This document shows positions 10,638-21,720 of a DNA stretch of 64,000 nucleotides, one piece after another. Source of the stretch: Eutreptiella sp. 'Long Island Sound 2002' (taxonomy: Eukaryota; Euglenozoa; Euglenophyceae; Eutreptiales; Eutreptiaceae). The number at the start of each line of letters is the position of its first letter. Position 1 is the stretch's first letter. The notes beneath the pieces are model-generated. The model ran no database searches. It was not told the DNA's origin and worked only from the letters and a program-made list of their open reading frames with translations. The stretch covers positions 140,527,596 to 140,591,595 of the forward strand of contig OZ038381.1 in the NCBI GenBank assembly GCA_964036045.1, written 5' to 3'. Position numbers and translations under genes: made by a program.

Positions 10638-12071
10638 ATGGCCCGCAAGATCCAGAGCGTGTCCTTCCTATTTTTGCGGGTATTTGGATTGTTCGCAGTT
10701 GTAGCTCTCGTGGGGCTGCTAAGCGGCAATGCTCACCGACCACTACGCATGGCACTTGCCATAATCCCTCTTGCAACTTGGCACAAGCCTTCCAGCTCCC
10801 AAGCCGCTAATGGTTTCGGTGCGTGGGCGATTCGTGCACAATACACCAGCGCAGACGTGCTCCGCGACGTTCTTCGTGACGGTCTGGCGCAAATTACCCT
10901 CCCGGATTCAATGCCCAATGCCACTGCCTCTCCGGCGTGCCAATTGCCAAGTGTGCGGCGGATGCAGCGTATCGACTGGGGGTACAAGGATGCTACCGAG
11001 GATACAACACATTTCTTCTTCCGATTGTTGGAGACAAGGGTTGTGCTTTATACAAGCGGGCAGAGGATTGCCTCCGCCATGAGGCGCCCGCCTATCACTT
11101 ATTCAGTCAGCCCGGTAACAGCCCCGACGCTGGATTGGACACCGGGGAGCCGGGTCGCCCCGGAGGCGCCGAGCTTTGTAGCCGTTTTCCGCAACGTGTG
11201 GGTGCGCAATGGCTGGGTCCTAGACTGCAAGCGGGCGTTCACGGCCGGGGGTTGCCTGCACCGGCTCAAGGGCGTGTCTCGGGCTCCTTGGCATTTCGAC
11301 AAGGGCTTCGTCCTTGGTGACGACTGGGCGAAGCAGTACTACCACTTCACCAATGAACAACTGCCGCGTGTGGCCCTACTCTATGATCACCTGCTCGCTG
11401 ACCCCACGATCCGGATTTTGGCCCCTTTGAGGGCTTTCGTGCTGGACTATCTTGTGGACGTGCTTGGATTCGATCAGTCCCGCATTTTGGACCATACCGC
11501 CTCGTACCACTTCACCACTGCTTTCTACAGTACGCCTATGGTCTGCGGCAACGTGCTGCTGCGGCCCCTGCTGCTGCTGCGCCGCATTGTCTTCCGGCGC
11601 CTCAACCTGTCCGAGGTGCGCACCCCAGAATTGGACGGTCTCTCCCGCAAGCCTCTGGTGCTGTTCCCTCTGCGGGACGACGTCCGGCAGCCCCGGAACC
11701 ATGACGCCATCATAGGGGAGTGTCGCCAGCGGTTCCCGCTTGTGTACTTCTGGGAGGAACACATGGAGCGCTTCAGCATGCGGCAGCAGATTGCCGCGTT
11801 CAACCGAGCGGACATTGTGGTCGGGGCACACGGGGCCAACCTCGCGAATATCATGTGGATGCCCTTCAATGGCACGGTGCTCGAGTACGTACCCGGCCGC
11901 ACAGCCAACCCGTGCTACTACAACCTCGCGAACCGTCTGGGGCTGGACTACCGGATGGTCGTTTTGCCAGTGGTGCAGGGGAAGCGGCATGCGGTTCCAG
12001 TTGAGGAAGTGGTCAGGAACTTGGGGGAGGCGCTTGCCCGCTTACACGGTCGAGCCTCGAGTGTCGGTTAG
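10638..12071 (+). CDS. GT61-family glycosyltransferase, type II membrane protein
   Basis: A single uninterrupted frame of 477 codons. I prefer the ATG at 10638 over the in-frame ATG at 10587, because it places MARK directly before a hydrophobic signal-anchor (about residues 7-30), as expected of a Golgi type II enzyme with a short cytosolic tail. A stem of about 200 residues leads into a GT61 (DUF563) domain: YYHFTNEQLPRVALLYDHLL in its first half and, near the C-terminus, VVGAHGANLANIMWMPFNG then VLEYVP, the family's most conserved block. Relatives include plant xylosyl/arabinosyltransferases and animal EOGT, which transfer sugars to polysaccharides or secreted proteins. The acceptor cannot be told from sequence. 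This is the only intact cellular-looking gene in the window. Confidence 0.88.
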   Translation: MARKIQSVSFLFLRVFGLFAVVALVGLLSGNAHRPLRMALAIIPLATWHKPSSSQAANGFGAWAIRAQYTSADVLRDVLRDGLAQITLPDSMPNATASPACQLPSVRRMQRIDWGYKDATEDTTHFFFRLLETRVVLYTSGQRIASAMRRPPITYSVSPVTAPTLDWTPGSRVAPEAPSFVAVFRNVWVRNGWVLDCKRAFTAGGCLHRLKGVSRAPWHFDKGFVLGDDWAKQYYHFTNEQLPRVALLYDHLLADPTIRILAPLRAFVLDYLVDVLGFDQSRILDHTASYHFTTAFYSTPMVCGNVLLRPLLLLRRIVFRRLNLSEVRTPELDGLSRKPLVLFPLRDDVRQPRNHDAIIGECRQRFPLVYFWEEHMERFSMRQQIAAFNRADIVVGAHGANLANIMWMPFNGTVLEYVPGRTANPCYYNLANRLGLDYRMVVLPVVQGKRHAVPVEEVVRNLGEALARLHGRASSVG

Positions 12072-13020
12072 CTAGTTTCGTGCAATCTCAGGCGACCTTT
12101 TGTTCTGTGTTCAGCCGCTTTGGCCAACCACCCCCCGCAGCTGCTGCTCCCCATGCCTGCCGCCCACAGCTCAGCAAGAGCAATCGCAGACGGTGGTGCA
12201 TGATGCTCGTCACATTGCCTGCACCGTGCCCTACCACAACACACGTGTGCTGTCAGTTTCTCTGCCTGACTTTGTCGATGGGTGATTTCCATTCTGTTCA
12301 CATGCCATGTACAAAGTGTGCAGTTTGTGCCTAAAGTGCGGTCAACAATATTCATGATGGTTTGACGTTTGACCTGTGTTTGCTACCGATGGGGAAGCCC
12401 CATTGCATGATTTGCTGGTACCCAGCACTTGGTGGTGCTCGGTCAATGAGCAGTTTTTCATTGGCGCCGTAACTTGTGGGCACTCCCAAGAGAATGGTGG
12501 CCCATGGGCATGCCCACAGGATCGATTGGCGCGAACATTGGCAATGTAGCGAAGATGCGAATCGAAACCAAAACAATCCAGGTGCTGCGGAAGATGTATG
12601 TATGCAAACGGGGATTAATTGCCTTCCATCGGGTGCTTTTGAAGAGGCTCCATCCAGTGCCGCTCTCATTGCTCTCGTCATTGTTCGCTCTCTGTGTTCT
12701 CCTTCGATGCACCCCTCCACTCAGTGGTGTACAGTCCCTTTGATCCAATCCGTTCCTCTGAACCACACCCGCTCAAAATCATGAACAGCCAAGCATTCTG
12801 CAGAGTGCTGGCAACGGCACCACGAACAAGTGCAGGGTTGCTTCCAAAATGTTTCTCTTTGGCAACTCTGTGCCAAACAGTGGCTCTTCGGTGCCAACGA
12901 GCAAGTGCACACCCTCTTTTTGGCCCTACCTTTCACCCAACCAAGTTTTCAATGTCAAGTGCTTTTGGGCTGGCCACGAGGGGAAGGGGGGGTGGCAGTT
13001 GGACCCGCTGCCTTCTTTTC
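12072..13020. other. No gene seen (3' flank of the GT61 gene)
   Basis: Short overlapping ORFs only, none with a recognisable motif. No clear polyadenylation signal or repeat is visible. Confidence 0.5.
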
Positions 13021-13023
13021 GGT

Positions 13024-13335
13024 TCTGTATTTTTTTTTAGATGCGGATTTTTTTTTTTAGAGGAAATATTTTTTCTTAGCTAAAAAAATATTCCGCACTA
13101 AAAAAAAAATTTCGCGCTAAAAAAAAATATTCCGCGCTAAAAAAAAATACTCAGACATTTTTTTTCTGCGCGCAGTATTTTTTTTTAGCGCAAATGCCGC
13201 AAATTTTAGAAGTGGTAAAAAAAGTGTTATGGGCGATTCCCTAGGCACCTGTGGGGGACGTGGTGTGTGCGGGGACCCCATGACAGCACGGGTGATGAAG
13301 CAAGTTTGATTTTGACACCCCCCCCCCTCCCCCCT
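13024..13335. repeat. AT-rich repeat block, copy 1, with conserved GC tail
   Basis: Runs of T8-T11 followed by tagatgcgga or tagaggaa face complementary runs (ttcgcgctaaaaaaaaa), so the block can fold on itself. It ends in a conserved tail from about 13,187 (gcgcaaatgccgcaaatttt through ttgattttgaca, then C-run). Nearly the same tail ends the block at 16,053-16,330. A third, less complete block lies at 15,606-15,880. Confidence 0.85.
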
Positions 13336-14253
13336 CAGCTTGGACCACCAACCCCCCGCCCAACCGAGCTTCAGGCTCCCTTGAAGCACTTGCGTAAGGA
13401 ACAAACACCAGAAATGTTGCCCTCAGATGATGACAACATTCCGGCGGACAGCCCAGAGGGCCCCCATCCCCCCCCTAGCCCTAGTGCAACGCCTAACCCT
13501 GCTCCATGTGACAAGGAGGGTGGCCAGTGCGTTCCTACTACTAGCATTGATTCCCTCATCGGTGCCGTGGATAAGGTTTGGCAACCCAAGGACCTTGTGT
13601 GGGCTGTTTATGTGCACCATTTGCCGTCTGGTCCGAAGACTTTTCTGCATAAAGGACGTGTTGTTGCCGTGCATGACACTGAGGTCATTGTTAAGTGGGC
13701 CACGGATAGGAACCACACAAAGGTTACCGCCTCGGAGGTCCACGAGAACGAAGAAGCATCATAGGCAGCTTTCCACAAAGCCCAGATGAGTTCATCTCCT
13801 GGTTCCGCAAAGGGCACTTGGTCTGGAAACTCTGATACCTCCTCAGAGCCGGCCTTGTTTCCTGAATCCGCAACACAACCAGCCCCCCTCCCCTCCCCTA
13901 CCCCCCAAGAAACCCCCGCAAAGGTACCACTACCGCCCCAGCAGAAGATGCAAGGTGCCCGTGTGCCCATTGACGGAGGGGATGTTGAGGTGTTCCAGAA
14001 TCGCCCGGTTGTCAAGGTAGGCCGGAGAGCTTACCTAGTGCCACGAAACTACGGTGGTAACCTCGATTGTGACCAGGCAACCTGCACACAACTAGAGAAG
14101 TGTAGGGGTGGCACGGAAGAAGTCACGCGCTGCTTGGATGCCCAAAACAGGGATTTTGCACAGCGTGTGAACGCTGATCGGTTGACATGCATTTTCCTTC
14201 GTGTTTTTGGGAAATGGATGACTGAAGCGGAAATCCTTGAGTTGTCTGGTTAA
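13267..14253 (+). pseudogene. Repeat-family protein with small beta-barrel-like motif
   Basis: Two same-frame ORFs (13267-13764 and 13786-14253) are separated by a TAG at 13762-13764. The first is Pro-rich, then carries VHHLPSGPKTFLHKGRVVAV followed by HDTEVIVKWATDR. That is a short beta-strand-rich block resembling SH3/Tudor-like barrels in pattern only. The second has a Pro/Ser-rich linker, then VGRRAYLVPRNYGGNLDCD and a Cys-containing C-terminus. The first part recurs at about 20,995-21,720, and a related motif (GDKVLAVEGSECTIKWQTEK) occurs in the ORF at 14614. The family is multicopy, so I read it as a mobile-element or repeat-associated gene, function unknown. Confidence 0.4.
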
Positions 14254-14370
14254 CTCCATTCAATGCACAGCATACTATGGACCGATCCCCCCCCCCCCCA
14301 CCTTCTCACTGCAGACAGTGCCCAGCAGTATATGGGCGCAATTCTGTTTGGGGATGCACGTGGTCATATC

Positions 14371-14712
14371 AGAGAGTTCATCGCAGGGGATCACAGGTAC
14401 TATCCACCTTGGCCAGAGCCCATGTGCCCAGATTCATCTGCTCAGAGAACAGGGGTCTTCCTTCGCTGGGGGACGTATGCAGAGAGTTCATCGCAGAGGA
14501 TCACAGGTACTATCTGAATGTTGTAAAGTAGGGTACTCAGCCACCTTGGCCAGTGCCCATGTGCACAGATTCATCTGCTCAGAGAACAGGGGTCTTCCTT
14601 CACTGGGGGACCTATGCAGAGAGGTCATTTGAACGGATCATACATAATGTCTGAATTTTGTGAAGCAGGGTACTCAGCCACCTTGGCCATAGCCCAGGGG
14701 CACAATTTCAAG
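14371..14712. repeat. Three tandem units of about 95-137 bp
   Basis: Units start at about 14,371, 14,482 and 14,618 with agagagttcatcgcagrggatcacaggtactat-type sequence and contain tactcagccaccttggcc and ctgctcagagaacaggggtc. A second, more diverged set lies at 21,950-22,265, after the second copy of the neighbouring gene fragment, so gene fragment and tandem units were duplicated together. Confidence 0.85.
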
Positions 14713-15243
14713 GGTGGGGATAAGGTGCTCGCAGTGGAGGGCTCTGAGTGCACGATCAAGTGGCAGACAGAAAAGAAAGCCAGTTCCCATTTTATTACAG
14801 ATGTGTTTCTTACTGCTCTTCATAGCATTCCGAGTTCGGATAGTGCATCAGAGGCCCCTTTGTATCTGGAGTCTGAGCACGAAGCCACTGACCCAAAAAC
14901 GTCCCTACGCTCAGCTGCCCAGCACAATACCCAGACACAGGGTGATCCAGCCAAGCTTTTTCTGCTCGTTTCTTCTGAAGTACCACGTGCCACTCACGTG
15001 GCTGTGCTGCAGTGTCTGACAGCCATAGTTATCAACTCCTTACAACCCTGCATCCCAGCACAAATTTTTTTTGCATTTTCTGCGGCTTTCGCAGTCTGCC
15101 CAGTCAGTCCCAAGTTCCAGATTCCTTGCTCAGACTCTGAGAGGTGGTATTCAAGCGCTACTCAGTCGGTGCACAAGTTTGCCCATAATTGCATGCTCAA
15201 GTGTTGCTCTTTCCAAATGTCTTCAGATGATGGGTCAACATAG
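14614..15243 (+). CDS. Hypothetical protein, 209 aa, with repeated barrel-like motif
   Basis: An open frame of 209 codons beginning inside the third tandem unit. Residues about 34-60 (HNFKGGDKVLAVEGSEC, then TIKWQTEKK) parallel the RVVAVHDTEVIVKWATDR block of the upstream gene fragment. The two may be domains of one protein separated by repeat or intron sequence. The remainder is Ser/Thr/Ala-rich with no membrane span or catalytic motif that I can name. The N-terminal residues are encoded by repeat DNA, so the real start may be an internal Met or an exon boundary. Confidence 0.35.
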   Translation: MQRGHLNGSYIMSEFCEAGYSATLAIAQGHNFKGGDKVLAVEGSECTIKWQTEKKASSHFITDVFLTALHSIPSSDSASEAPLYLESEHEATDPKTSLRSAAQHNTQTQGDPAKLFLLVSSEVPRATHVAVLQCLTAIVINSLQPCIPAQIFFAFSAAFAVCPVSPKFQIPCSDSERWYSSATQSVHKFAHNCMLKCCSFQMSSDDGST

Positions 15244-15605
15244 GCCGACCAGGGTGCACACAGGGAGGGATGCTGGTTCTGTATTTGTTTGGGTCATGTC
15301 CAAGAATCCATGGCACTCCAGCCCTTGTCCACAACGAAGGCGTCTTGTGCATCAGTTGCACAGTGACAGGTTCCCATGCCATGAAGTGGGTTGCATTATC
15401 CATCATCCTCACGTGACCTAAAGTGTACTGCAACAGCACGTTCGGCAAGTGCATCTGGCATCAGGCAATCTGCCAGGCAATCTTGTTGGCAGTGGTGTCA
15501 TACTGGGCGTCATGTTGTCCCTAGATGCAACGCAGTGTGAATCAGTGGTTTCTATTGCATGTTGCCTGTAAGGGCAGGGCAGGGACGTGGGGGTAGTGTT
15601 CTCCG
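15244..15605. other. No gene seen
   Basis: Single-copy-looking sequence with only short ORFs (for example a 116-codon frame overlapping the end of the previous one). No motif recognised. Confidence 0.45.
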
Positions 15606-15880
15606 TCGTTTTTTTTTTTTAGATGCGGAATTTTTTGTTTAGAGGTTGTATTTTTTCTTAGATCTCAAAGTCTGTTCCTGAAACGTTGTTTTATTTTTTT
15701 TTAGATTTGCAGCGGATTATTTTTTAGAGAGCCATCTAAAATTTTGATCAGTTTCGGCTTTCTTTTTAGATGTTTTGTATTAAATTTTAGATGTTTTGTA
15801 TTTTTTTTTAGAGGATCCATTATTTTTGAGCGCATCTGAAAAAAAAAATTTTCGCATCTAAAAAAAAATTATCTCCTTCT
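15606..15880. repeat. AT-rich repeat block, copy 2
   Basis: Begins with T10 then agatgcggaattttttgtttagagg, as in the blocks at 13,024 and 16,053. It is rich in tttttttaga and its complement (gcatctaaaaaaaaatt). The conserved GC tail of the other two blocks is absent. Confidence 0.75.
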
Positions 15881-16052
15881 TTTCCCCACTGACCAACGTG
15901 CACCTTGAATGTGGGGTTGGGATATGGCACAACTTGGCAATGTTGGGTGTATATTGTGATAGAATGCTGTCATGGAAAGCAGGAAGAAGTAGAGTTGGAG
16001 CAGCACTGCATGGATACGGCCGCGTCCACCACATTACATCGGTGGGTCCTGC

Positions 16053-16345
16053 ATTTTTTTTTTTAGATGCGGATATTTTTTTTATAGGTTTTATATTTTT
16101 GTTATAGCTAAAAACATCTGCACTAAAAACTATTGTGCGCTAAAAAATTTTCGGCACTTAAGCGCGGAGTATTTTTTTTTTTAGCGCGAGTGCCGCAAAT
16201 TTTAGAAGTGGTCGAAAAAGTGTTATGGGCGATTCCCTGGGCACCTGTGGGGGAATGTGGTGTGTGCAGGGACCCCGTGACGGCACGGGTGATGAAGCAA
16301 GTTTGATTTTGACCCCCCCCCCCCCCCCAGCTTGGATTTACACCC
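16053..16345. repeat. AT-rich repeat block, copy 3, with conserved GC tail
   Basis: Same organisation as copy 1: T-run plus agatgcggat, complementary gcgctaaaaa words, then agtgccgcaaattttagaagtgg leading into gggcgattccctgggcacctg and ttgattttgac followed by a C-run. The tail at about 16,190-16,330 is around 90% identical by eye to 13,187-13,335. Confidence 0.85.
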
Positions 16346-16739
16346 TGTTTCAACCATTTCTACCTTTTTGCGCATTCACACCACATCCACTTTTTTTCCG
16401 GGTTGATTGCTCCCCACCCACAGGGGCGCTGACCTGTGAGGCTTGACACCAACCCCCCCCCCCCTCTAGACCCCCTCTGGAGCGCTAGATTAGCAACACG
16501 AGGCGCTATACAAATGTCGATTGTTGCGCAGACATGTTGTCAGCCCGTGGACGAGGGGGCCCTGTTTGCTACGCTAGCGGTGCCCCACTCAGCAATGTGT
16601 GTGGGCGAAGCGTGGAGCCACGTGGCTAGCGGCGTTTGGTGGCTGTGTGGCAACCCAGGAGTAGAACTGCGGTACACAGTGTGAAATGGTAGGTGTTCCA
16701 CTTGTTTGTTTGTTTCACAACCCCATATTGGTGAGTATT

Positions 16740-16925
16740 GTTGCGCCCTTTGAGTTGGGGTTGGGGATTCACAATCGACGCTTTGTTGTGGGGCCCCTTG
16801 AGGTGGGGTTAGAGACCCCCAATCCACCCCTTGTTGCGTGGCCTTCTTGAGTTGGGGGTTAGGGACTCGCAGTCCACGCTTTGCTGCGTGGCCTTTTGAG
16901 TAGGGGTTAGGGACTCCCAATGCAC
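16740..16925. repeat. About four degenerate 55-60-bp tandem units
   Basis: The phrase ttgagttggggttagggactc followed by caatccacgctttgttgcgtgg repeats about four times with substitutions. It contains gggttaggg words but is not a telomere array. Confidence 0.75.
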
Positions 16926-17344
16926 ATGGTACCGTGATCAACCGTAGTACTGTTTCTGCATTGCATTGCTTTGTGTTGCCATGTGTGCCGATTTAGATGC
17001 CACGGGTTGCTTTACCGGACTTTACCTTAGGCTACTCAACCATAGCGTACCTTACTTTCTTTTTTTCCACCCTGCCCTGCCCCGTTTTGACATACAACCC
17101 ATAAAACCGTAAACTGTCTCACAACTGTGTTTGTGGGGCAGCTAGCGAGCTCCCTATTGCTAAGTTGGGAATCGGCTTGCAGCAGGCGTTTGCTGCCATT
17201 TCACCCAGCACCACAACGGCATTCATGGGTTTCTTCAAGCACGCCTTCTCCAATGCAACGGCCTTTTAGAGCCTCTCTGCTGCTACCCCGGCCCTGCAAC
17301 CTACCGCGGCAGTACCAACGACGGCAGCAGCCGAAATTACGCCC

Positions 17345-18536
17345 GTGGCGCCAAGTGATGAGGACAGTGGGTTTGCAATTTTTGATATGCAAGCTTTCCG
17401 TACCGCAAAACTTGCAAGCACGGCGGCTAGATTTGTTGATGGTCGTTTTGTGTCCAGCCGAGGTCAGAACCGTCGTTATGATTGTGCACATGAAGGTTGC
17501 GAAACCAAGCGATGGGTCCGATGCAACAACGGTGCTGGCTGTTGGAGGGTTAGAGAAGTCCGGTTCTGCGAGCATACGACCCGTTCAACATACATGCCGC
17601 TAGCTATGATGCTGCAGCTGCAAGACCTGCTAGCTGGTAATTGTCCCCAAGAGGCATTGGCTCTAATGCGGCACGCATTTCGTGGTGACCCATTGGTGAG
17701 CAAAACGACCAGCCGGTGGATAACCCATTGGGCCCAGCACCGCAGGCTACCGGCGCCGAGTACCAAGGCGGCATTAAAGGGCTGGAGCAACAATTAGGTC
17801 CTTAAGACGGGCATGAGCCATACCGCTTCATGCATGCCGTAAAGGAGGACGGGTCATGCTTTGTCGCGGGCTTTTCTACGCCAAACCTCATCCGCAATGC
17901 GCGAAGAGGTCGTGGAGAGGATTACCTATCCATTGATGGGCAATTCTCAATAACCGTAGAAGGCTTCACAATGCAAATGGTGGGCACATGTGACCGGGCA
18001 CTCCGCCTTCAGTACCTTTGGCTTTGTTTTTGGCCACTGCAGACTGCAAGGAAGTTGTGCCTCCAATTTCGGTTGCTTTTCTTGAAGAAGTTGAGACGGA
18101 CGGTATGCCTTTGGCGCCGACAAAGGACATGGCCGATAATGCGGAAACTTTCCGAGACGACCTCTTTGCGGAGTTCTCTGGCATGGACATCGCAGACTGC
18201 TTCTTCCACGTCGCTAAGAAAGCCCGGGATAAGGCTTTGATGCTCGGGTCTCTCGACAAACTTGTGATCGCAAGGGTTCGTCGGTTGCAGCACTTGCAAT
18301 CAACGATTGTGTATCAACAAAAGAAGCGGGACATGCTGCGTGAATGGTCAACAATGGGTTTGTCGGAGCACTTCCTCCGTGCATTTGAAAAAGCGTACGT
18401 TGGTACTTTGTGGTGTGTGGCCATTCTGCCGGCTGGGTACCCCACCACAAACAACGTGCAAGAGGGAATGAATTCTGGTGTGGAGCGTGTTTGGACGAGG
18501 CATGAGCGACGTTGGTTGCTACCATTTTTCGACTAG
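17345..18536 (+). pseudogene. Mutator-like (MULE) transposase with WRKY-GCM1-type zinc finger, broken
   Basis: Three pieces in three frames. 17345-17797 carries YDCAHEGCETKRWVR...CEHTTRS, the CX4C...H pattern of WRKY-GCM1/FLYWCH fingers that often precede MULE transposases; it ends at TAG (17795-17797). 17830 to about 17,998 carries DYLSIDGQFSITVEG, fitting the first catalytic Asp region. 18000-18536 carries LALFLATADCKEVV, then IADCFFHVAKKARDKA (the C...H block between the second Asp and Glu) and GYPTTNNVQEGMNSGVE, the TNNxxEg motif with the catalytic Glu. Order and motifs fit MULE; the frameshifts make it inactive. Confidence 0.7.
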
Positions 18537-19022
18537 TTGAGGCTGATGGTCCGCTGTTGTTTACCTGACCGGTGTGAGGCTTTGCCCGGTCTATATTCAA
18601 ACAAGGTGCAATGTGCGCGGATAGCAGCTGCGCCTGATGTGCACTTGGTGTATCGTAGAGGATATTGGTGGTCAAAAGCGTATGCAAACGGTGTGCCGTG
18701 AGCCATCACCGAGCAAGAAGCCACCAGGTTGCAACAAGCATTGCAAGTAGTGCCGCTAGAAGAGGGGGTTTGCAACCTGTTTGAGTAGTACCGACGCTTT
18801 CGACGCGGATCATTGTTTATGCACAGAGCTTTGGAAGTATGCGTCGTGTTGGCATGTATTTTGGGCGCAAAAGAAGCTAGTTGGGGTGTGAGACGTAGTT
18901 TGCATCCGCAATATACGACGGATGGGTTACGAACAACATCTTCTTACAAACAAACAGAATATAACGAAGCAGGAGCCTGACAAGGAACCGGCGGCTCACT
19001 TGGCAGAAGTCGCGAAAGTACA

Positions 19023-19730
19023 ATGTCTTGGGTGTGCTCAAAAACAAAGATCGACAGTGGCACCAAACGGCCCCGAGAGGAACACTACTACCCGGAGGTG
19101 GTCGGTGAGGGTACGCCGTTGAACGATAAGTGTTTGCAGCAGTGGTTGCAGGAGTCCTTTTGCCATAACGAGATGGACGAGACGATTCCTTGGAACTTGT
19201 TGGTGGGCGCCATTGTAAGGTATCGCGGGACTAAGGATGAGTGGAGAGCCTTTTGCCTGAGGCGCCACTTTGCCATTGTAAAAACTAACGCACAACGTGT
19301 TGCGGGTGCATGGCAGCAGTGCGCAGATTTATTTGTTGTTGCCTTCGATGGCCCTTTGTCGGACACGCGTACGTTTACAGCATATGCGTGGGACCCCATG
19401 GATAGTCACAGGCTACTTTGACCACTTTCGATGAGTTGCCATGAAAACAACATCAAAGTGCAACACATAATCCTCGGGCATCCAAAAGATCGGTGGGCAT
19501 GTAGCTATCGTGCCCTCGCATTTATTCCCATTTTGGCCCGTACCGACATTCATGTACGCCTAGGTGTCATTGCCGTACCACCTATGGAACATGGGTTTGT
19601 CGAGGAGGTCCAGTTAGTGTTAAAGGACATGGCTGCGCGTGAACACAACATCATTGAACAAGCGGGGGGGGGGGGGGGGGGGGCTCCACGAGATGGGGAA
19701 GGGCAGTGTGCGGGCTGCCATCGCCTCTGA
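19023..19730 (+). pseudogene. Possible Ulp1-like (C48) peptidase module of the MULE
   Basis: One frame interrupted by TGA at 19419-19421. The first part (132 codons) ends in FVVAFDGPLS...TAYAWDPMDS; the second has HPKDRWACSYRALAFIPI. Many MULEs carry an Ulp1-like cysteine protease after the transposase, with catalytic order His-Asp-Gln-Cys. A DP followed by a Cys in WACSYRAL would fit the last two steps, but the His and Gln are not convincing. Location right after the transposase relic supports the reading. A G18 run at about 19,664-19,681 shifts the frame downstream. The intervening 18,537-19,022 shows no clear gene. Confidence 0.35.
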
Positions 19731-19839
19731 AGGGTATCTGTCGGACGTAGAAGTTAGATTGCACAATGTGCACGTGCATGATCAGGTATTTATAACAAAG
19801 AACGATGAGCATGTTGAGGAAATTTCAATGAAGCAATGA

Positions 19840-20990
19840 TACACGATATGTTGTGGAGGTTGTGGAAAAGTAGGATTAAATGAATTCTTCGTCTTTCGTG
19901 CTTGGTCAGGCTTTTCCTTTGCTGGTTCGAAGCACCATCAAAGGAAAAGCCTTATTACGGTTTTTAGCCATTTTCGGGTCACCTTTCTATGTCAGAAATG
20001 GAGCCGGGCGGTGACAAACAAAGGCAAAAACACTCCTTTTAAATTGCCTTGTGTTTCAGCTAGCAGCGCAAGGACAGGGAGTGACCATTTGGTGAGATTA
20101 GCGACACAGGGTGCAAATAGCATAAAATTGACATATTCATAACTCGGGCCTATTGTATCTGATTCTGACGAAACTTAGGGCAATTTTGGACAATTTGGGG
20201 TTGTTATTTTCATTGTTGAGCTTCCAAAGGCTGCTGTGTGCGCTGAAAACCGTCCCATCAAGAAGCGGTGCTAAAACAAAATGACGGCGGTTTTTCAATT
20301 CTACAGCAAGACTCAGCTTTTAGAATCATTTATAAATCCGGTTTTAGATCGAAATCTCGTGCATTGTAGCCCGATTTCACTTTGGACAGTAAAAATCAAA
20401 GATCGCAAATGCCGGCGACTGCGAAATGCACGCGTGCACAGCAAATAACTAATATGGCAAATAGAGTTCTTGAGATTTGGGGCCTGTGGCTTATATATAG
20501 TGTTGTCTGGTACCTCCACTTTGCTATTGCACCTTTAAATCGCATCCCTAGCTTATATGGAATTAGTGGATGCTGGATAAGAAGTGAAAACCTTGTAAAG
20601 GTCCTAACCTTGAAAAACGGCCATCATTTATCAAAGAAAATTATGACGGCGCGAATCAGCTCTCCGAGGCGGTCATTCAGAGGGGCTGCATCGTACACTT
20701 TTGAGGTACGTTTTGTTTCGGCGCGCGGATCGTATATAATGGCATAAGGACTGCTTTTAGAGGGGGGCGGGGCCCCATTCCCCGGCCCCCCAATTAAAAG
20801 CCCCCCATGGGGGGAGAGGTGAACAAGCGCTCCAAGGCATGTCATGTAGCCTGCCTTCTCTGACTAACTAGGAAAATTATAGCTTGCACAAGTTCTCAAT
20901 TGTCACAATGAATCCAAAGTCATTTGGACCCAAGTTCTGGTGACGGGACGCTTGAGGCAGCAACGTGTCCCAGTACAGTGGGTTCTTCCA
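19840..20990. other. No gene seen
   Basis: Moderately AT-rich, with only short ORFs. Near 19,905-19,955 a short inverted pair (aggcttttcctttg and caaaggaaaagcctt) can form a 14-15-bp stem. Nothing else stands out. Confidence 0.5.
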
Positions 20991-20994
20991 CCTC

Positions 20995-21720
20995 ACACCA
21001 AGCTTGAGGCTCCCTCGAAGCACTCCCGTAAGGAACAAACATGTTGCCGTCAGATGATGACAATACTCAGGCTGATAGCCTGGAGGGCATCCATCCCTCC
21101 CCTAGCCCTAGTGCAACGCCTAAGGGTGGTCAATGCGTTCCTACTACTAGCATTGATTCCCTCATCTGTGTTGTGGATAAGGTTTGGCAACCTCGGGACA
21201 TTGTGTAGGCTGCTTATGTGCACCATTTGCCATCTGGTGCAAGGACTCTTGTACGTAAAGGACCCGTTGTTGCCGTGCTTGACACTCAAGTCACTGTTAA
21301 GGATGCCATGGATCAGAACCACGCAAAGGTTACCGCCTCAGAGGTCCAGGAGCATGAAAAAGTGGCATGGGTAGCTTTCAACAAAGCCCCAACGAGTTCA
21401 TTCCCTGGCCAATGGAATTTAGTCACAAAACCTTCACACGTCCTTAGAGCCGGCCTTGTTCCGTAGCATTGCACGGGCAACTCAACCAGCACCCCTCCCC
21501 TGCCCCACTCTCCGAGAAACCTCCGCAAAGGTACCACCACCGTCTGAGCAGGAGACGCAAGGTGCCCTTGTACCCATTCAAGAGAGGGATGTTGAGGTGT
21601 TCCAGAATCGCCCGGCTGTCAAGGTCGGCTAGAGGACTTACCTAGTGCCACAAAACTACAGTGGTAACCTTGACTGTGTCCAAGCAACTTGCACACAACT
21701 AGAGAACATTCAATGCACAG
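20995..21720 (+). pseudogene. Second copy of the 13.3-14.25 kb gene fragment
   Basis: Parallel to 13,370-14,110 in the same orientation. The frame at 21218-21466 reads HHLPSGARTLVRKGPVVAVL and then VTASEVQEHE, matching HHLPSGPKTFLHKGRVVAVH and VTASEVHENE. Further on, ttccagaatcgcccggctgtcaaggt and tgccacaaaactac match 13,990-14,055. Many indels and stops make this copy non-coding. Its presence in the same order with the tandem units shows the segment is a repeat family rather than a unique gene. Confidence 0.75.

Noticed and set aside
16740-16925. Internal telomere repeat
   Set aside because: gggttaggg words occur only once per 55-60-bp unit within unrelated sequence.
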